Shown here one piece after another: positions 25,798 through 37,271 of a stretch of 64,000 nt of DNA. The notes beneath the pieces were generated by a model, which was given only the letters and a program-made list of their open reading frames with translations, was not told the origin of the DNA and searched no databases. A program made the translations under genes and the position numbers. Position 1 is the stretch's first letter, and each line of letters opens with the position of its first letter. Location: contig CM037829.1 of assembly GCA_021234535.1 (NCBI GenBank), positions 32,398,962 to 32,462,961 of the forward strand, written 5' to 3'. The stretch is from Stichopus chloronotus. Lineage: Eukaryota > Echinodermata > Holothuroidea > Aspidochirotida > Stichopodidae.

Positions 25798-28700
25798 TTA
25801 ACTGGATGCCGCAGCTTCGGCCTTCAGGCGGTCCTTCTTGAGAGGTCCCTGAAAATCAAAAAGAAAATTGAACGTTAAAGGGAATGCTTTTACATGCCGT
25901 TTGTTGACCTGCACGTTTCACTCTGCTATTGAATTGCAGCAATCTTTGAAAAACTTACAGCATTATATTATCTGTTCGTTTTTGAGTGAACTTACCACCA
26001 ATAATAAAGAACCAATTATGAAGGAACAATTATCATAGACCAATTACAAAGAACCATTTTATAAAGAACCAATCACAAAGAACCAATTGTAAAGGACCAA
26101 TTACAAAGGACTAACAGTAATATGTCAGAGTGAAAAGCAACTTTACAGAGTTAATTTAGTCTACTAGGTTGAAGGGAAACAAAAGAATAGAAGTATTTTT
26201 GGCAAACACAAAGGAGACTAGGAGGTACCATTTTAGACTAGGAGGTACCATTCTGACTTCAAATAACTTTGGAACTACGTGAATCTCTAGTCAAAAAGGG
26301 ATTTTTAAAGTTCTGAAGTTCAAGCAACTTTCACATCAGGAGACACCTTATTCACAACCAAAGGAATTACACATACACCAACATTATAACTTCTGATGCC
26401 TCCTAAAAAGAATCACTTACTTTTACTCTGACTCATCCTCCACAGATAAGACTCAAAACTGACAGGTTACAACATCAACCTAAGGTTAAGCATCAAGTTA
26501 CAATTTAATTGGCACCACAGTCAATGCTTTAATACACACCATGAATGCTGCCTTTTCTTCATGGGTCTGGAAGCGACCATGACCAAACTTGGACGTGGTG
26601 TCGATGAACTTCAGGTTGATCTTCTCCAACGCTGTCCTTGAAGTGTGAACCAAGAGGGACTGCGAAAAGGACATTACAAAGAGAGATGTTATTAAACGAA
26701 TTTGACAAATATCAAGCAGTGCCATCTGATGTAAAACGACTGAGAATTCCTTCGATGTTAGTTGTGTCACACGCATCCTGATCACAGCAGTAATTGGAGG
26801 ATGCATTATTAAGGAACTTTCTGGAGGAATTTGCGGAGTCAGTTTTCTGCATCAAGCACTTGGAATCTATACCAGGAATAACATGTTCATCCTCTTTGAA
26901 CAGCTTTAAAATTGGTACAACTCCACACATTACACGACACTACCCCTCTTGAGGAGAGCAGCTTTACTGTTGGTATATGGAAAACATTTTACACAATCAC
27001 CATCAAACTTTCCCAGCTATTCTCATCAACTTTGTTTATGTAATATACCTCCAAACAAAATAACACCTTAAAAACCTGTCAATTTAAAATGCTCTTTTAC
27101 TTTGCTTCTATCAACCTGTCAGCATCTGAAGTAGGGAATTACATGGCACGCTTTATGTTCTGATTGACGGTATAATCATTCACAGAAAGATGCACTCTCT
27201 TGGACAAAACGAAGCATCTGCGGTTCATCTACATCACCAAACAAAAGTTATTAAAATCCCCGAACTGGTGGTAGGACTTGATAGCGGACAGACTTTGAAA
27301 TGGACAACTGAAGTCAATGTAACATCAGAAGGAAAGCAGCAGGATGAATTCTCCATTCTTTTATAAGAGAGATATCCCATCTTCATCACCTGATACATCA
27401 TCTTCATTTCAAAGAAACAGATAGTACTTAATTTCTGATACATAAAATCAGTTAGAGACACTAATGACACCCTCCCCCCCCCCTTATGGGTTCTATCATC
27501 AAATCATTCTATCATTCTTTTAAAATTAGACCGACAAATTCCCGGCAAGATGAGGAATAATTACCTTTCTAAGGGTGATCACCCTTTTACGTGTTCCCAT
27601 GACACTGCCCTTCAACATCAAGAAGTCGTTCTTCACTTCACCGTAGTGAACGAAACCTCCCTGCAAAGATGATAGAGATCAAACCCTCGTTACAAATCAT
27701 TGTGGCTTTGACCAATTGTTTATTTGAGTTTGTAGCTACAAAATGACACTGACAAAGCTGTTAAGCGCATGTGAGGGAAACATAAATTGATTGGGGCCAG
27801 TGACTATTTTACATTTAAACAGGACTGTCAAATTCTTTCCTTTCCATGTAAGACTTCAAAGCAACAAATCACAGAGTAATGTAAAGGGTTGTGTGACATG
27901 TTCCTAAAAAAGAGTACCCTTCATTCAGAAGCTGCAATGTAAAACCCCTGAGTGAAAATATGTTGGAATTTTGTTTTTATCTTTTGCCGTTTTCGAGACA
28001 ATGCGAAACAGATGGAGTGCTGCACAGGTCAGTATTTCTTTTACTAGGCCTATATATTTTGCCTCTTAATTACTGAGTTTAACATTGGTAAGTGATATGG
28101 ATATTTTTGAAGGAAATACATGCTTCCAAAAGAAAACCCTCCGGGCATATAAACTTCTCAAATGTCCTTGAAATAAAGGTTACATAACCAAAGGATAATG
28201 CCATATCATAGGAGTCCATCTCTTGACATCACAAATTTGCATACTTAGCCAATGTTTATTCATGACTCAGCTGTGAGACACTAATTTGCCTGCAAATTGG
28301 TCAATATTTGTTCATCTCAATCTTCGTTCACAGGTGTTATGGTGTGTACATAAAAAACGTTACGTACCAACACCTGCTTGGAAGGTGAAGTCCTGCAGGC
28401 CTTGCATCTGTTTAGTTTTTAAAAACCAAGGAATAATTTAGTTCTCAAAATATGCACAGCAGTTTTCAGGTTTCTTGGTTGATTTGTGGCGAAACGAGTG
28501 AAAGTCCTAATGTTGCATGCACAAAAAAGTGTTACACCAAATTTCCGTAAGTATAGCAATTTGACCGTGTTGTGTAGCAAAATGAGAAGCGATACTGCAT
28601 GAATTATTCCCTGAAAGCTACTACGATTTGTGAAATACAAAAGGGGAGACCATATTAGTTTGATGAGTAACATAATTCTCTGATTCCTTTTTAAGTCTTA

Positions 28701-31700
28701 GCGTCCTCTGGTCCGTTTTACTGCCAGCTTTTAGGTATGGCTTCTCTACGGAAAAATTCATAATTTAATCAACACGGCTGTGAGTGGTAGCTGGTCTGTC
28801 AAAAAAACAGCATCGACGATGCTGGGATCACTCACAAGTTTAATACCATAATTATTGCTTCACCAGCTGCTGCCAAGATACATCAAGAAAGCAGACTGCT
28901 GCAGAGATTAATTTGTGTGAATGTAACATCAGAAGGAAGGCAGTAGGAAAATATTCTCCATTTTTTTTTCTCAGAAATATGTATCCATTTCCTCATCACA
29001 CGTTACTTCACAGGTAATTAACTCTACAGCAAACCATAGATCCAAACGCTCTCAGAAAATCCTGACTTTAAGTCGCACAAAGGATTAAGAAAGCCGCTAC
29101 ACACTCCATGGTAACAACTGTTGTCAGTAGGGATATTTGGTGCCACTGTATCCCCATTCCGACAACAATTATGGCAGATTTCTTACCATTGGATTGATGC
29201 TCTTATCGTCCAGATCGTAGCTTGTGGAACCGTTGTTCTTGACGAGTTTGCCATCCACCATGTGGTAGCCTTCACCGATGCGATAAATCTTCTTGTTGAT
29301 CATGGTTCTGTGGTGGTACCCTTTCTGACCAGCACGAGCCACACCATAACCCACACGAGCTGGATGCCATGCACCGATGCAAGCAACCTTCCTAAGACCT
29401 TTGTGGGTCTTCCTGGGTAGCTTCTTTGTACCCCATCGAGAGGTCACACCTGGTAAAAAAAAAGACACAAAAAACACAAGTGACACTATGGGTCTGAGGT
29501 CTGAACAAAACAGAACAGTGTCAAACTTAAGAGTAAACATTCTCTGTAAAGTGTATAACTCTTCTGTTTTATCGCCATGATGTAACAACTTACGTTGCAA
29601 AACCAAAGCAATTCATTAATAGCAAAGGCTGCACACCAACTGGAATAGTAAAGATGGAGGAGCATTGACATTCAAAAGTGTCACACAAAACTTATAGAAA
29701 AACCAAGTTATAGAAATATGTTATCCTGGCGATAAAATGGTGTAAAGGCAATATACAAGTCAAAAGGCAAGATTCAAACAGGACTCCTGCATTTCAAAGA
29801 AAATAAAATTTCATGACTTTGGCATGACAATTTTCATGACCATAACATGACCATTTTATGACCGACTAAAATTGGCAAATAATGGTGCAACAAAATTTTA
29901 GTAAATAGCAATCTGTTCTGTTATAGACTTAACGACTTACAAAATTGCATGAACCTTTCCAGGCCTGGAAAGTGCAAAAAAAATAATGACTTTGCAAAGC
30001 CACAGAGACTCTATCCCAACTAGAGAAGTCATTGTGACGACACTGGTGATTGACGCAACCTGCACAGCTTCCAATGATAAACTGAAAAGTGACTGACCTT
30101 TGAACCCTTTGCCCTTGGTGACACCGATGATGTCGATCATCTCATCTTGTGAGAAGACCTCTTTGATGAGGAGGGGCTTCTCAAGGTGCTCCCTGGCCCA
30201 GTCAATCTTGTCGGAGACGGACCCACCGTTGAGCTGGATCTCCATGATGTGAGATTTCTTCTGGCTCATGCTCAGCAGCTTCATCTGAGTAAAAAAACAT
30301 TTTTTTTTTTTTCAAAATGAAGGAAGCAGATCTGTGACTCAAGTTGTCAAATTAAGCAAGAATTGCAAAGTTGTGATTTTCATCCTTCCACGTTCGACAT
30401 ACACTCTTTTGGCTCTTCAGAGCAGAAGTACTTTCATTTCATCACATGACTGTGCAGGATTCAATTTTAATCATCACCGACATTCAGACCGTCTACATCC
30501 AATTGAAGCCGAATTCAAGGTGCACTATGTTATACATGTGATCACAGCTGCTTCTGACACTAACCTGAGTGTGTGCGATGACACGGATCACTTTGCAGTA
30601 CTTCTTCATAGAGCGAATGTCCTTCTCTATCTGCTTCTTTCCAGCATCATCTGCCCACTTCTTGGAGGCCTTGGTGAATGCCTTCTTCTTGGAGCGATAC
30701 CTGATCGATTACATGCAAGGAGGGAGAGAAGGGTCACCCTATAATCCCAAATGGAGGGGCATCATCATTGTGCAGACATAGAAAAGCATAGCATCAAGTT
30801 GCTCAAGGTCTTGACATGACCTTCCGCGGTCATTTCAAAGCCCTTGTGCATTTTGAATCGAAATGCTTCCCAGTGGTGTGCTCAATGAGAGGAGGCCCTT
30901 GAATGGGTACTCTTGTTGGAATAAAATCCAAGCAGCGGAGTATGGGTCGGATAAGATGCTGGCCCTCATCAGACATGTCTGAGAGGAGGGCCAGAGCTCC
31001 CAAAGAAGTTGAAGAATCATTAGTAATTTGTTCATGATAAATAACGCCAAAACCAAGATAAAGGTGAGAAACTTAGCTCAAATCAGTTGGATTACACCAT
31101 AGGCAAACATGCACACAGGCACATCACCCTCAATACGCAAAGATACAACACACACACCATCTCCAAACATCAAAGAATAAACACACAAACGTACCAATCA
31201 AATTGCATACAAAAATTAACCTCACAGAAGAACAAGTCAGTCTCCTTGAATCAATTGTTTAAATACATTCACCATATTTACCAGTTCTTGTAGAATCGCC
31301 GCTTGCATTCTTCACTGATGTGTTCGGCGAAGATGGTCTTGATTGGACGAAGTCCATGAGGTGTCTCAATGTAGCCAACAAATCCAACCAGAATCATGGG
31401 TGGAGTTTCCACAATGGTTACGCCTTCAACCACCTCCTTCTTATTCACCTCTGTTGGAAAAAAAAATTGTTAAAAACATTTATATATATATTTACATATT
31501 TTGAAATATTATTGGTTGGACACATTCAGTTTGCCAAGATTCATCTCAGCTGTATTTACTTATAATCAAGCCCTGAAAGAAAAGGAGCCCAATAAGAATA
31601 CCATCTTTAGCATCAAACTGATGTAGGTGTGTCAAGAATGATTAACTCCAGAGTATAAAGAACTTTGCTATGATAGACAATGAAAGTCCTGAGTACTTAA

Positions 31701-34008
31701 CACTTACTCGAGCCAGGTTTGTCAACTTCACGGACAATGTGGGTCATTCCAGCCTTGTAGCCTATAAAGGCTGTCAGATGTACAGGCTTCGTTGGGTCAT
31801 CTTTGGGGAATGACCTCACTCTACCACGATGATGGCGGCACCGCTTCCTTGGCAGAAAGCCCAAGGACCCGTGCCTTGGTGCTGAGAATTTCCTGTGTGA
31901 CTGAAAGGAAAAAAGGAAACATTAATTCAAACAACCATGCAGACTGAATTTAATCACAAAAAAAGAGTGTCCTGTTTAATTGAAAGGTAAAAAACCTGAA
32001 ATGCAAAATAATGATGGATGTTGTCACTTCCACTCAAAATGTATTAGCATGCATGGGCATAAGCATGCACCATAGCAACAGAAACTTTGGAACACAGTGG
32101 TATTACAACATGTACATGTTCATGCCTTGGAACATTGCAAGGTAAAAACTTCCATGTATTTATCAAAGAAATTTTGTTCCCAAAATATGTGGTGTGTATA
32201 AGGTGTCACTATTCAGTTTTAAAATGGCACTCCATGTTGTGTATCATACACTGATCTTAAAAATTGGACACAAGAAATCATTAAAAAGCAGTCTGTATTC
32301 ACTATGCAATAACAAATTATCTCCAAAAATTAGAGAGCCCTGGGTGTAATACTTGCAGATGGAATGATACCTAAACTTGGGCAATTATGAGGCATTTGTG
32401 AGTAGCCTTAACATTTTTGAGAATGGTCCATATGAGAGTTGCATATTTTATGGGATATTGTCCTTAAACGTGCATCATGGGATGTGCAATTGCTGAGAAA
32501 CTGAAAAAAATTCAAAGCGGAATTTCTCCACAAACACGCAGAATTCAAAATCAACTTTTTGATGCCAGTCGACAGCATGACATGATGAGTGACCGCATGG
32601 TAGTCCCAAAATTACTATAAATGTCCAGCTAGATACATCAATTTCAGCGAACGAGTTTACTCTATCTAACGTATATGTTCAAGTGTAATATTTAGTGACG
32701 ATGATGGTCATAACATAGGTAATTGAACTCAGAACAGTATGCAAGTGTCATTAAAAACTGCACTCCAACTGCCAACAAGATGCTGAGATATCTCAGCTAT
32801 AGAAAGTATTTTACAAATGGACTAGTTAGAGATCACAGCAACCTCAGTCTTGTCCATGTTTATCTGAAATTTACTTCTTATCACTTACCAAACTTAAAGC
32901 AGTTTTTGCACAAGGGTCACAATTTTTTGAAGGTTTAACCACTATAAAACCACTCCAACATCAGATCTACCAAAATTAGCATTCCAATTCTGCTTGATAT
33001 TTGAAAATTATGGTGCATGCCAGATTGGAATGTTTGCAAACTGCACAAAGGATACTTTTTGGGGTTTCAAGAGCATGCGGATAAAACCCTTGTTCCATGA
33101 ATTTGTGCTGTGAGAAAATTGTTTGTAAATATCAGTTTGGAGATCTATCATGTGTAGGACCTACTACTAGGCTGTTCACACTAAAAAAGGATAAAGATAA
33201 TTCAAATTCAAATCGGTCAACGAAGAGCTGAGATATCTTCTCTTTTCAGTACCATGATACCATGATGAAGATACTACGACGCTGAACGGCTGTTTGCACG
33301 CACCATTCCTAACATTCAACCAATCGCAGTCTGCGTCGCTCACAGTCACATCCCCATTTATCTTAATCATGTAACTAGTTATGGTTTCATAGGTTATCAT
33401 TCTCACATCATCTTAAGAAACATGACTTGTAACCTGGTAAAGATTCTACTGCAATTTGTGTATTTATAGCTATAGCTACAACCTCAGCTGTGGAAAAGTG
33501 AGTGGTATTTTCCCTCATAAGATTTATCTTTGAGTGGGATTCAGGAGGCAAATACACCTAACGTTAAGCATAAGCTCCCTCGTTTGTCCTCAATCAACTC
33601 CATTTCGTGAATTTTCGTTTCACATCATTTAACAATATTGATCACATTATGCTACAAAAAGTAAATAATCCCCAACATGAATGAAAAGACAGGCCTAAAT
33701 GGCAAGTATGTACTAACAACTTCCACAAAAATCTAGAACTATTGCTTCTGCAGTAACATCCGTACAGGCTAGGTCTACATGTTGACAGAGAACAATTAGG
33801 TTACATCAATTTTGTACTGTACATACAGTATACTTTCAGGAGCAGTAAAATTGTTAAATATCGGAACCATTTTGTCCTAAAAAACGGAGAGACCAATGCA
33901 AACCAACATCCCAAGTACTAATCTTATGAGCAGAGTTATTTATGTAACAAGATGGGTTTCCAAACGACACATTTTGAAGGATTTTACTTCAACCATCAGC
34001 CTTACCAT
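25798..34008 (-). CDS. RPL3: 60S ribosomal protein L3 (uL3), 9 exons
   Basis: This is the large-subunit protein that reaches the peptidyl-transferase centre. Exons (minus strand, 5' to 3'): 34008-34006, 31900-31708, 31450-31282, 30700-30565, 30284-30098, 29449-29187, 27660-27565, 26659-26540 and 25848-25798. All have GT-AG junctions, and the phases close to 1218 nt, or 405 aa plus stop (human 403 aa). Exon 1 codes only the initiator Met before GTAAG, and exon 2 opens [15 protein letters not shown]. Other diagnostic blocks are [49 protein letters not shown] and [13 protein letters not shown]. His245 in RKTHKG corresponds to the METTL18-methylated histidine of human RPL3 (numbering is identical), and Trp257 to the yeast 'W-finger'. 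The tail is unusual, ending KAEAAASS. No canonical AATAAA is evident close to the stop. Confidence 0.97.
25995..26115. repeat. Minisatellite in the last RPL3 intron
   Basis: Six to seven imperfect units of AAAGAACCAATTACAAAG type, with a period of about 16-19 bp. It lies in the intron between exons 8 and 9, away from the splice sites. Confidence 0.75.
26215..26252. repeat. 19-bp tandem duplication
   Basis: GACTAGGAGGTACCATTTT is repeated twice back to back (last bases vary) in the last RPL3 intron. Confidence 0.8.
27318..27397 (-). ncRNA. SNORD83: Second SNORD83-like C/D-box snoRNA in an RPL3 intron
   Basis: A paralogous copy in the next intron (between exons 7 and 8). The C box GTGATGA is at 27389-27383 and the D box CTGA at 27328-27325. 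The preceding CTGCTTTCCTTCTGA differs by one base from the other copy, and AATGGAGAAT is shared internally. The terminal stem is weaker: GATGTA upstream can pair with TACATT downstream, leaving a small internal loop. Two U83 copies also occur in human RPL3. Confidence 0.65.
28923..29006 (-). ncRNA. SNORD83: C/D-box snoRNA, SNORD83 (U83)-like, in an RPL3 intron
   Basis: Sense-strand intronic RNA of about 84 nt in the intron between RPL3 exons 6 and 7. The C box is GTGATGA (29,999-type coordinates: 28999-28993) and the D box CTGA (28932-28929). Flanking bases GTAAC and GTTAC form a 5-bp terminal stem. An internal CTGA at about 28972 could be the D' box. The 18 nt ending in the D box, CTACTGCCTTCCTTCTGA, match my recollection of human SNORD83A/B, which also lie in RPL3 introns. 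SNORD83 was described as an orphan without a certain rRNA target. The homology claim rests on memory plus the host gene and needs an alignment. Confidence 0.75.
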
Positions 34009-34037
34009 GTTGTCGTCACAGACTTTCACGCGAAAAG
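34006..34037 (-). promoter_or_regulatory. RPL3: RPL3 exon 1 with 5'TOP-like start
   Basis: Upstream of the single Met codon the minus strand reads CTTTTCGCGTGAAAGTC, a C followed by a pyrimidine tract, as in terminal oligopyrimidine mRNAs. That places a plausible transcription start at 34037 and a 5' UTR of about 29 nt. The same start codon-donor layout (ATG then GTAAG) is known from vertebrate RPL3. The exact start is inferred. Confidence 0.6.
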
Positions 34038-34141
34038 AACGTGTACATGTTAAGTACAGCACATGCTAGAGACACATATTAGACAAGTACCGGATATTTA
34101 GAAGGAGGAATTTTACACATGTGGAATAGCGCCCACATTTG

Positions 34142-34280
34142 GTTGGTTTTGGTTGGTTTGGTTGGTTTTGGTTGGTTTGGTTGGTTTTGGTTGGTTTGGT
34201 TGGTTGGTTGGTTGGTTGGTTGGTTGGTTGGTTGGTTGGTTGGTTGGTTGGTTGGTTGGTTGGTTGGTTGGTTGGTTGGT
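34142..34280. repeat. (TTGG)n microsatellite upstream of RPL3
   Basis: Starts as alternating GGTTTT and GGTTT units, then becomes an almost pure TTGG run of about 20 units. It lies about 100 bp upstream of the inferred RPL3 start. It is strand-asymmetric (G/T on plus, C/A on minus) and produces spurious long frames in several phases. Confidence 0.95.
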
Positions 34281-34320
34281 AAATATAAAATTGTTGGTAA
34301 ATATAAAATGATTCCAAATG

Positions 34321-35367
34321 TTGCACCAGATTGCAACTAGCTACCTAGTATAGGTGAAAAATTTTCAAAAGGGGTGGGGACACTTCCTCCCTTAAAATCC
34401 TCTCCCAGGCAAACCATCACTCATCTCATGTTTTCTCCACCTGTCAAAATCAAAGGAAATGATTCTTTTTTTCCTAATCAAGGTGGCTGTCATTTACAAA
34501 AGTTATCGATACAAGAAACTAGCTACAGTTTATCGACGGTTGTGGCAGACTGATAAAACACTGCAATCACCAGAGAGTAGAAATTGTTGGAGTAAATTTT
34601 CTGGAACCATAATTTCTCGGGGGAAAACTTGACTGCAATATACGCAGAATATTGCACCAGATTTTGTCAAAGGTCAACTGGTAGTTATCCAAATTATTAC
34701 CATTTTTCCATAGATTGATGTATTTCCCGTTGATTGCAAAATTGCGGACATGAAACCCCCATTTCAAGACTGGGTAAATGCAGCCCAGTACAAGTGGAAA
34801 GGGCCCTTTCCTGCCAGCTGAGGGTTTTGTAAAGCCAAACATTTTCTGATATGCTCCGAGCTGGACGAGCAAAGGGCTTACGCCCCTAGGACAAAGCACA
34901 TAACCCTGTTTGATATTTCACCCAGAGATATGCTAAAACGATAGAGTTTCCAGGGGCTTCACCCCCTGGACCGACCCCCACCGCGGTTTTCTTCCTGGAC
35001 CAAATGAGAGGCCCTAACATACGTTTCCCTGGACCCCACTCGCTAAGTGGACAACTTCTTTTGCGCAGTGTCATATTCTGGGCAGTGTTGTCGTTAGAAA
35101 AATTAATTTCTAACAATAACACTGATATTTTCTGTTTGGGAAAACTTAATCTAACCTTAGGCAAAGTCCTGTGCAATATTTTGCGTCTGTTGCAGTAGGC
35201 TTTTCTCGATGAGAAAAAATGTCAGGCAATAAAGCATTTTGATATGTAGGGAAAACATATGAGTTGATAGTTGGCCTGGGAGAGGTTTATATAGAGTAGG
35301 TGTCCCACATCCCCTTTCTTAGAAGTGTTTCACTCACTAGGTAACCTTAGAATGCAATCTGGTGCAA
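34321..35367. mobile_element. Inverted-repeat element between RPL3 and NDUFB10
   Basis: The left end TTGCACCAGATTGCA is mirrored by TGCAATCTGGTGCAA at the right end. The inner blocks CCTCTCCCAGGC (left, about 34401) and GCCTGGGAGAGG (right, about 35274) also pair, as do ATGTTTTC and GAAAACAT, giving inverted arms of roughly 120 bp. Further ATCTGGTGCAA termini at about 34652 and 35519 suggest nested or truncated related copies. No recognisable transposase. Confidence 0.65.
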
Positions 35368-35747
35368 TATCTGGCATTTTTTATGTCATAAATTGTTCTA
35401 GATTATTATATGAAAAATTTATTTCAGATTTTCCGTCTGGCTCCTAGACTGAAATATGAGAAAGTCATTTTTCCAGATTTATTGAGAAACTTTTCAAATG
35501 CCAGGTAACTTTAGATACAATCTGGTGCAACATTTGGCGTTGTTACGATTGACTTTTTATTACCCCCTCCCCCATCGCGACAGCCTTGGTTGTGCAGACA
35601 ACAGTGGCGTATACCTGGTCCATTTCCAGCTAACAAAGGTGGGAAATAAGGTCAATGAAACCAATACGATATAGAACCTATTCTAATGTCATTAATCTGT
35701 AACACTGACTGATAAAAGTAGGACTGTACATGCAATATGTGAGCTAC

Positions 35748-36610
35748 GTTCTGTTCTTGTCCCAATTCTCTTCTTGATTTTCATTAATGATATAGATAGC
35801 TCTCTCACTTCTAGTATTAGTAAGTTTGCTTATGACACCAAGCTGTATCGGATAGTAAATGACGAAAAGGATGCTTCATTGTTGCAAGGGGACTTGGGTA
35901 GATTGTTAACATGGTCCAAAACTTGGCAAATGTTAATGCTGACAAATGCAAAGTTCTTCACATTGTTACTGATAATTTGAATTATGATTATACCATGGCT
36001 GGTAGTATTTTGAGTAATGTAACTTCAGAAAAAGACCTAGGTGTTATCATTACAAGTGTTTCGAAGCCCTCTAAACAGTGCACAGGTGCTGTTGCCAGGG
36101 CGAACAGGGTGCTCGGTTTGATCAAGAGGAATTTTAGTAATTTAGTAAAGATATTGTGTTGAATCTGTATAAGCAGTTGGTTACCCCGCATCTTGACTAT
36201 GCTGTGCAGGCATGGAGTCCCTATTACGAAAAGGACAAGTTTCTTTTAGAGCAGGTTCAGAGGAGGGCCACTCGGCTTATTCCCGATGTACGTCATCTCC
36301 CATATCGTGATAGGCTTGAATGTCTGGGACTTACTACTCTTGAGTTAAGAAGGATCAGGGGGGATATGTTGCAGGTTTTCAAATTCGTAGCTGGTAGGAA
36401 TTCTCTGCCTAATTGTGATTACTTAGAGGTTTGTCCTAATTCCCGTGTTCGTGGTCATTGTAAGAAGCTGGTGAAATGCTTCTCTAGGCTTGATGTGAGA
36501 AAGTTTAGCTTCTCACATAGAGTTGTCAATGAGTGGAATAGTCTGCCTGATTGGGTAGTAAATTCCACTTCAGTAAATAGCTTCAAGGGTAACATTGCTG
36601 ACAAGTTATA
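35748..36610 (+). pseudogene. Decayed LINE reverse-transcriptase fragment
   Basis: C-terminal part of a non-LTR retrotransposon reverse transcriptase, readable in three successive frames and so carrying at least two frameshifts (near 35915 and 36160). Visible blocks are LFLIFINDID, SKFAYDTKLY, LDYAVQAWSP, QRRATRLIP and VVNEWNSLPDWV, all typical of Jockey/CR1-group ORF2 proteins. The catalytic box normally reads FADD, but here it is FAYD (GAT to TAT at 35831), so the enzyme would be dead even without the frameshifts. The 5' part is missing. Confidence 0.85.
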
Positions 36611-36879
36611 ATGTGACTGTGGCAGAATCTAATTATGCTGGCATATATTGGATATTAGTTTGGTTACTGGTTTTTTTTTTTGGGGGGGGGCGGGGTCTGG
36701 ATTACAGGGCATCTGAAGGGGCTTTTGCCTCCTTTGCCCTTAAACTTGTTATGTTATGTTATCTGGCCGATCTGCGAGAAGTTCGGTACGTGGCGTCGAA
36801 TTGACATTGACAGTGGGAGGGAGGGCCGGGACCACACCAGGCCTAATCAATGACAATACTAGGGTCTTATCAAGACTAA

Positions 36880-37060
36880 CATGGGTATTAGGACAAACCT
36901 CTAAGTAATCACAATTAGAGAATTCTACAGCTCGAAGATAGGAAGTTAGTGAAAAACCTATACATATCCCACTGGACTGACCCTTCTTAACTCAAGAGTA
37001 GTAAGTCCCAGACATTTGAGTTTATCGTGATGAGGTTCATAAGGTCTCAGACATTTCAAC
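36880..37060 (-). pseudogene. Antisense fragment of the same LINE
   Basis: The plus-strand sequence here (ATTAGGACAAACCTCTAAGT, CTTAACTCAAGAGTAGTAAG) is the reverse complement of the LINE at 36320-36450, with internal decay. It forms an inverted pair with that copy immediately upstream of NDUFB10. Too short and damaged to code. Confidence 0.8.
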
Positions 37061-37271
37061 CTATCTAGCCTATCATGATAAATGTTCAATGTACCACCTG
37101 ACGTCACATTTGCCACTTACAAACTTTCACGGTGTTGCACCAGAACGACAGAGCAAACCTGCAGTGACGTATACGGTTTCGATCCTCACGTGATCTTCTA
37201 TACCTAAGTTTAGGTAGACCTAATCTATAGTTCTCGATTGTCTGTCATCTCCAGTCCGGTAGCCTAGTAAA

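Noticed and set aside
30417..30480. C/D-box snoRNA candidate in RPL3 intron 4 (minus strand)
   Set aside because: GTGATGA and CTGA are spaced about 60 nt apart, but flanking bases do not form a terminal stem and there is no resemblance to SNORD43 or SNORD83.
30763..31060. snoRNA-like TGATGA motifs in the RPL3 intron before exon 4
   Set aside because: No D box at a suitable distance and no terminal stem.
34066..34340. Thr-Asn-Gln-Pro and Trp-Leu-Val-Gly repeat proteins
   Set aside because: They are frame readings of the (TTGG)n tract.
35004..35198. Short frame between RPL3 and NDUFB10
   Set aside because: It lies within the inverted-repeat element and lacks any family resemblance.
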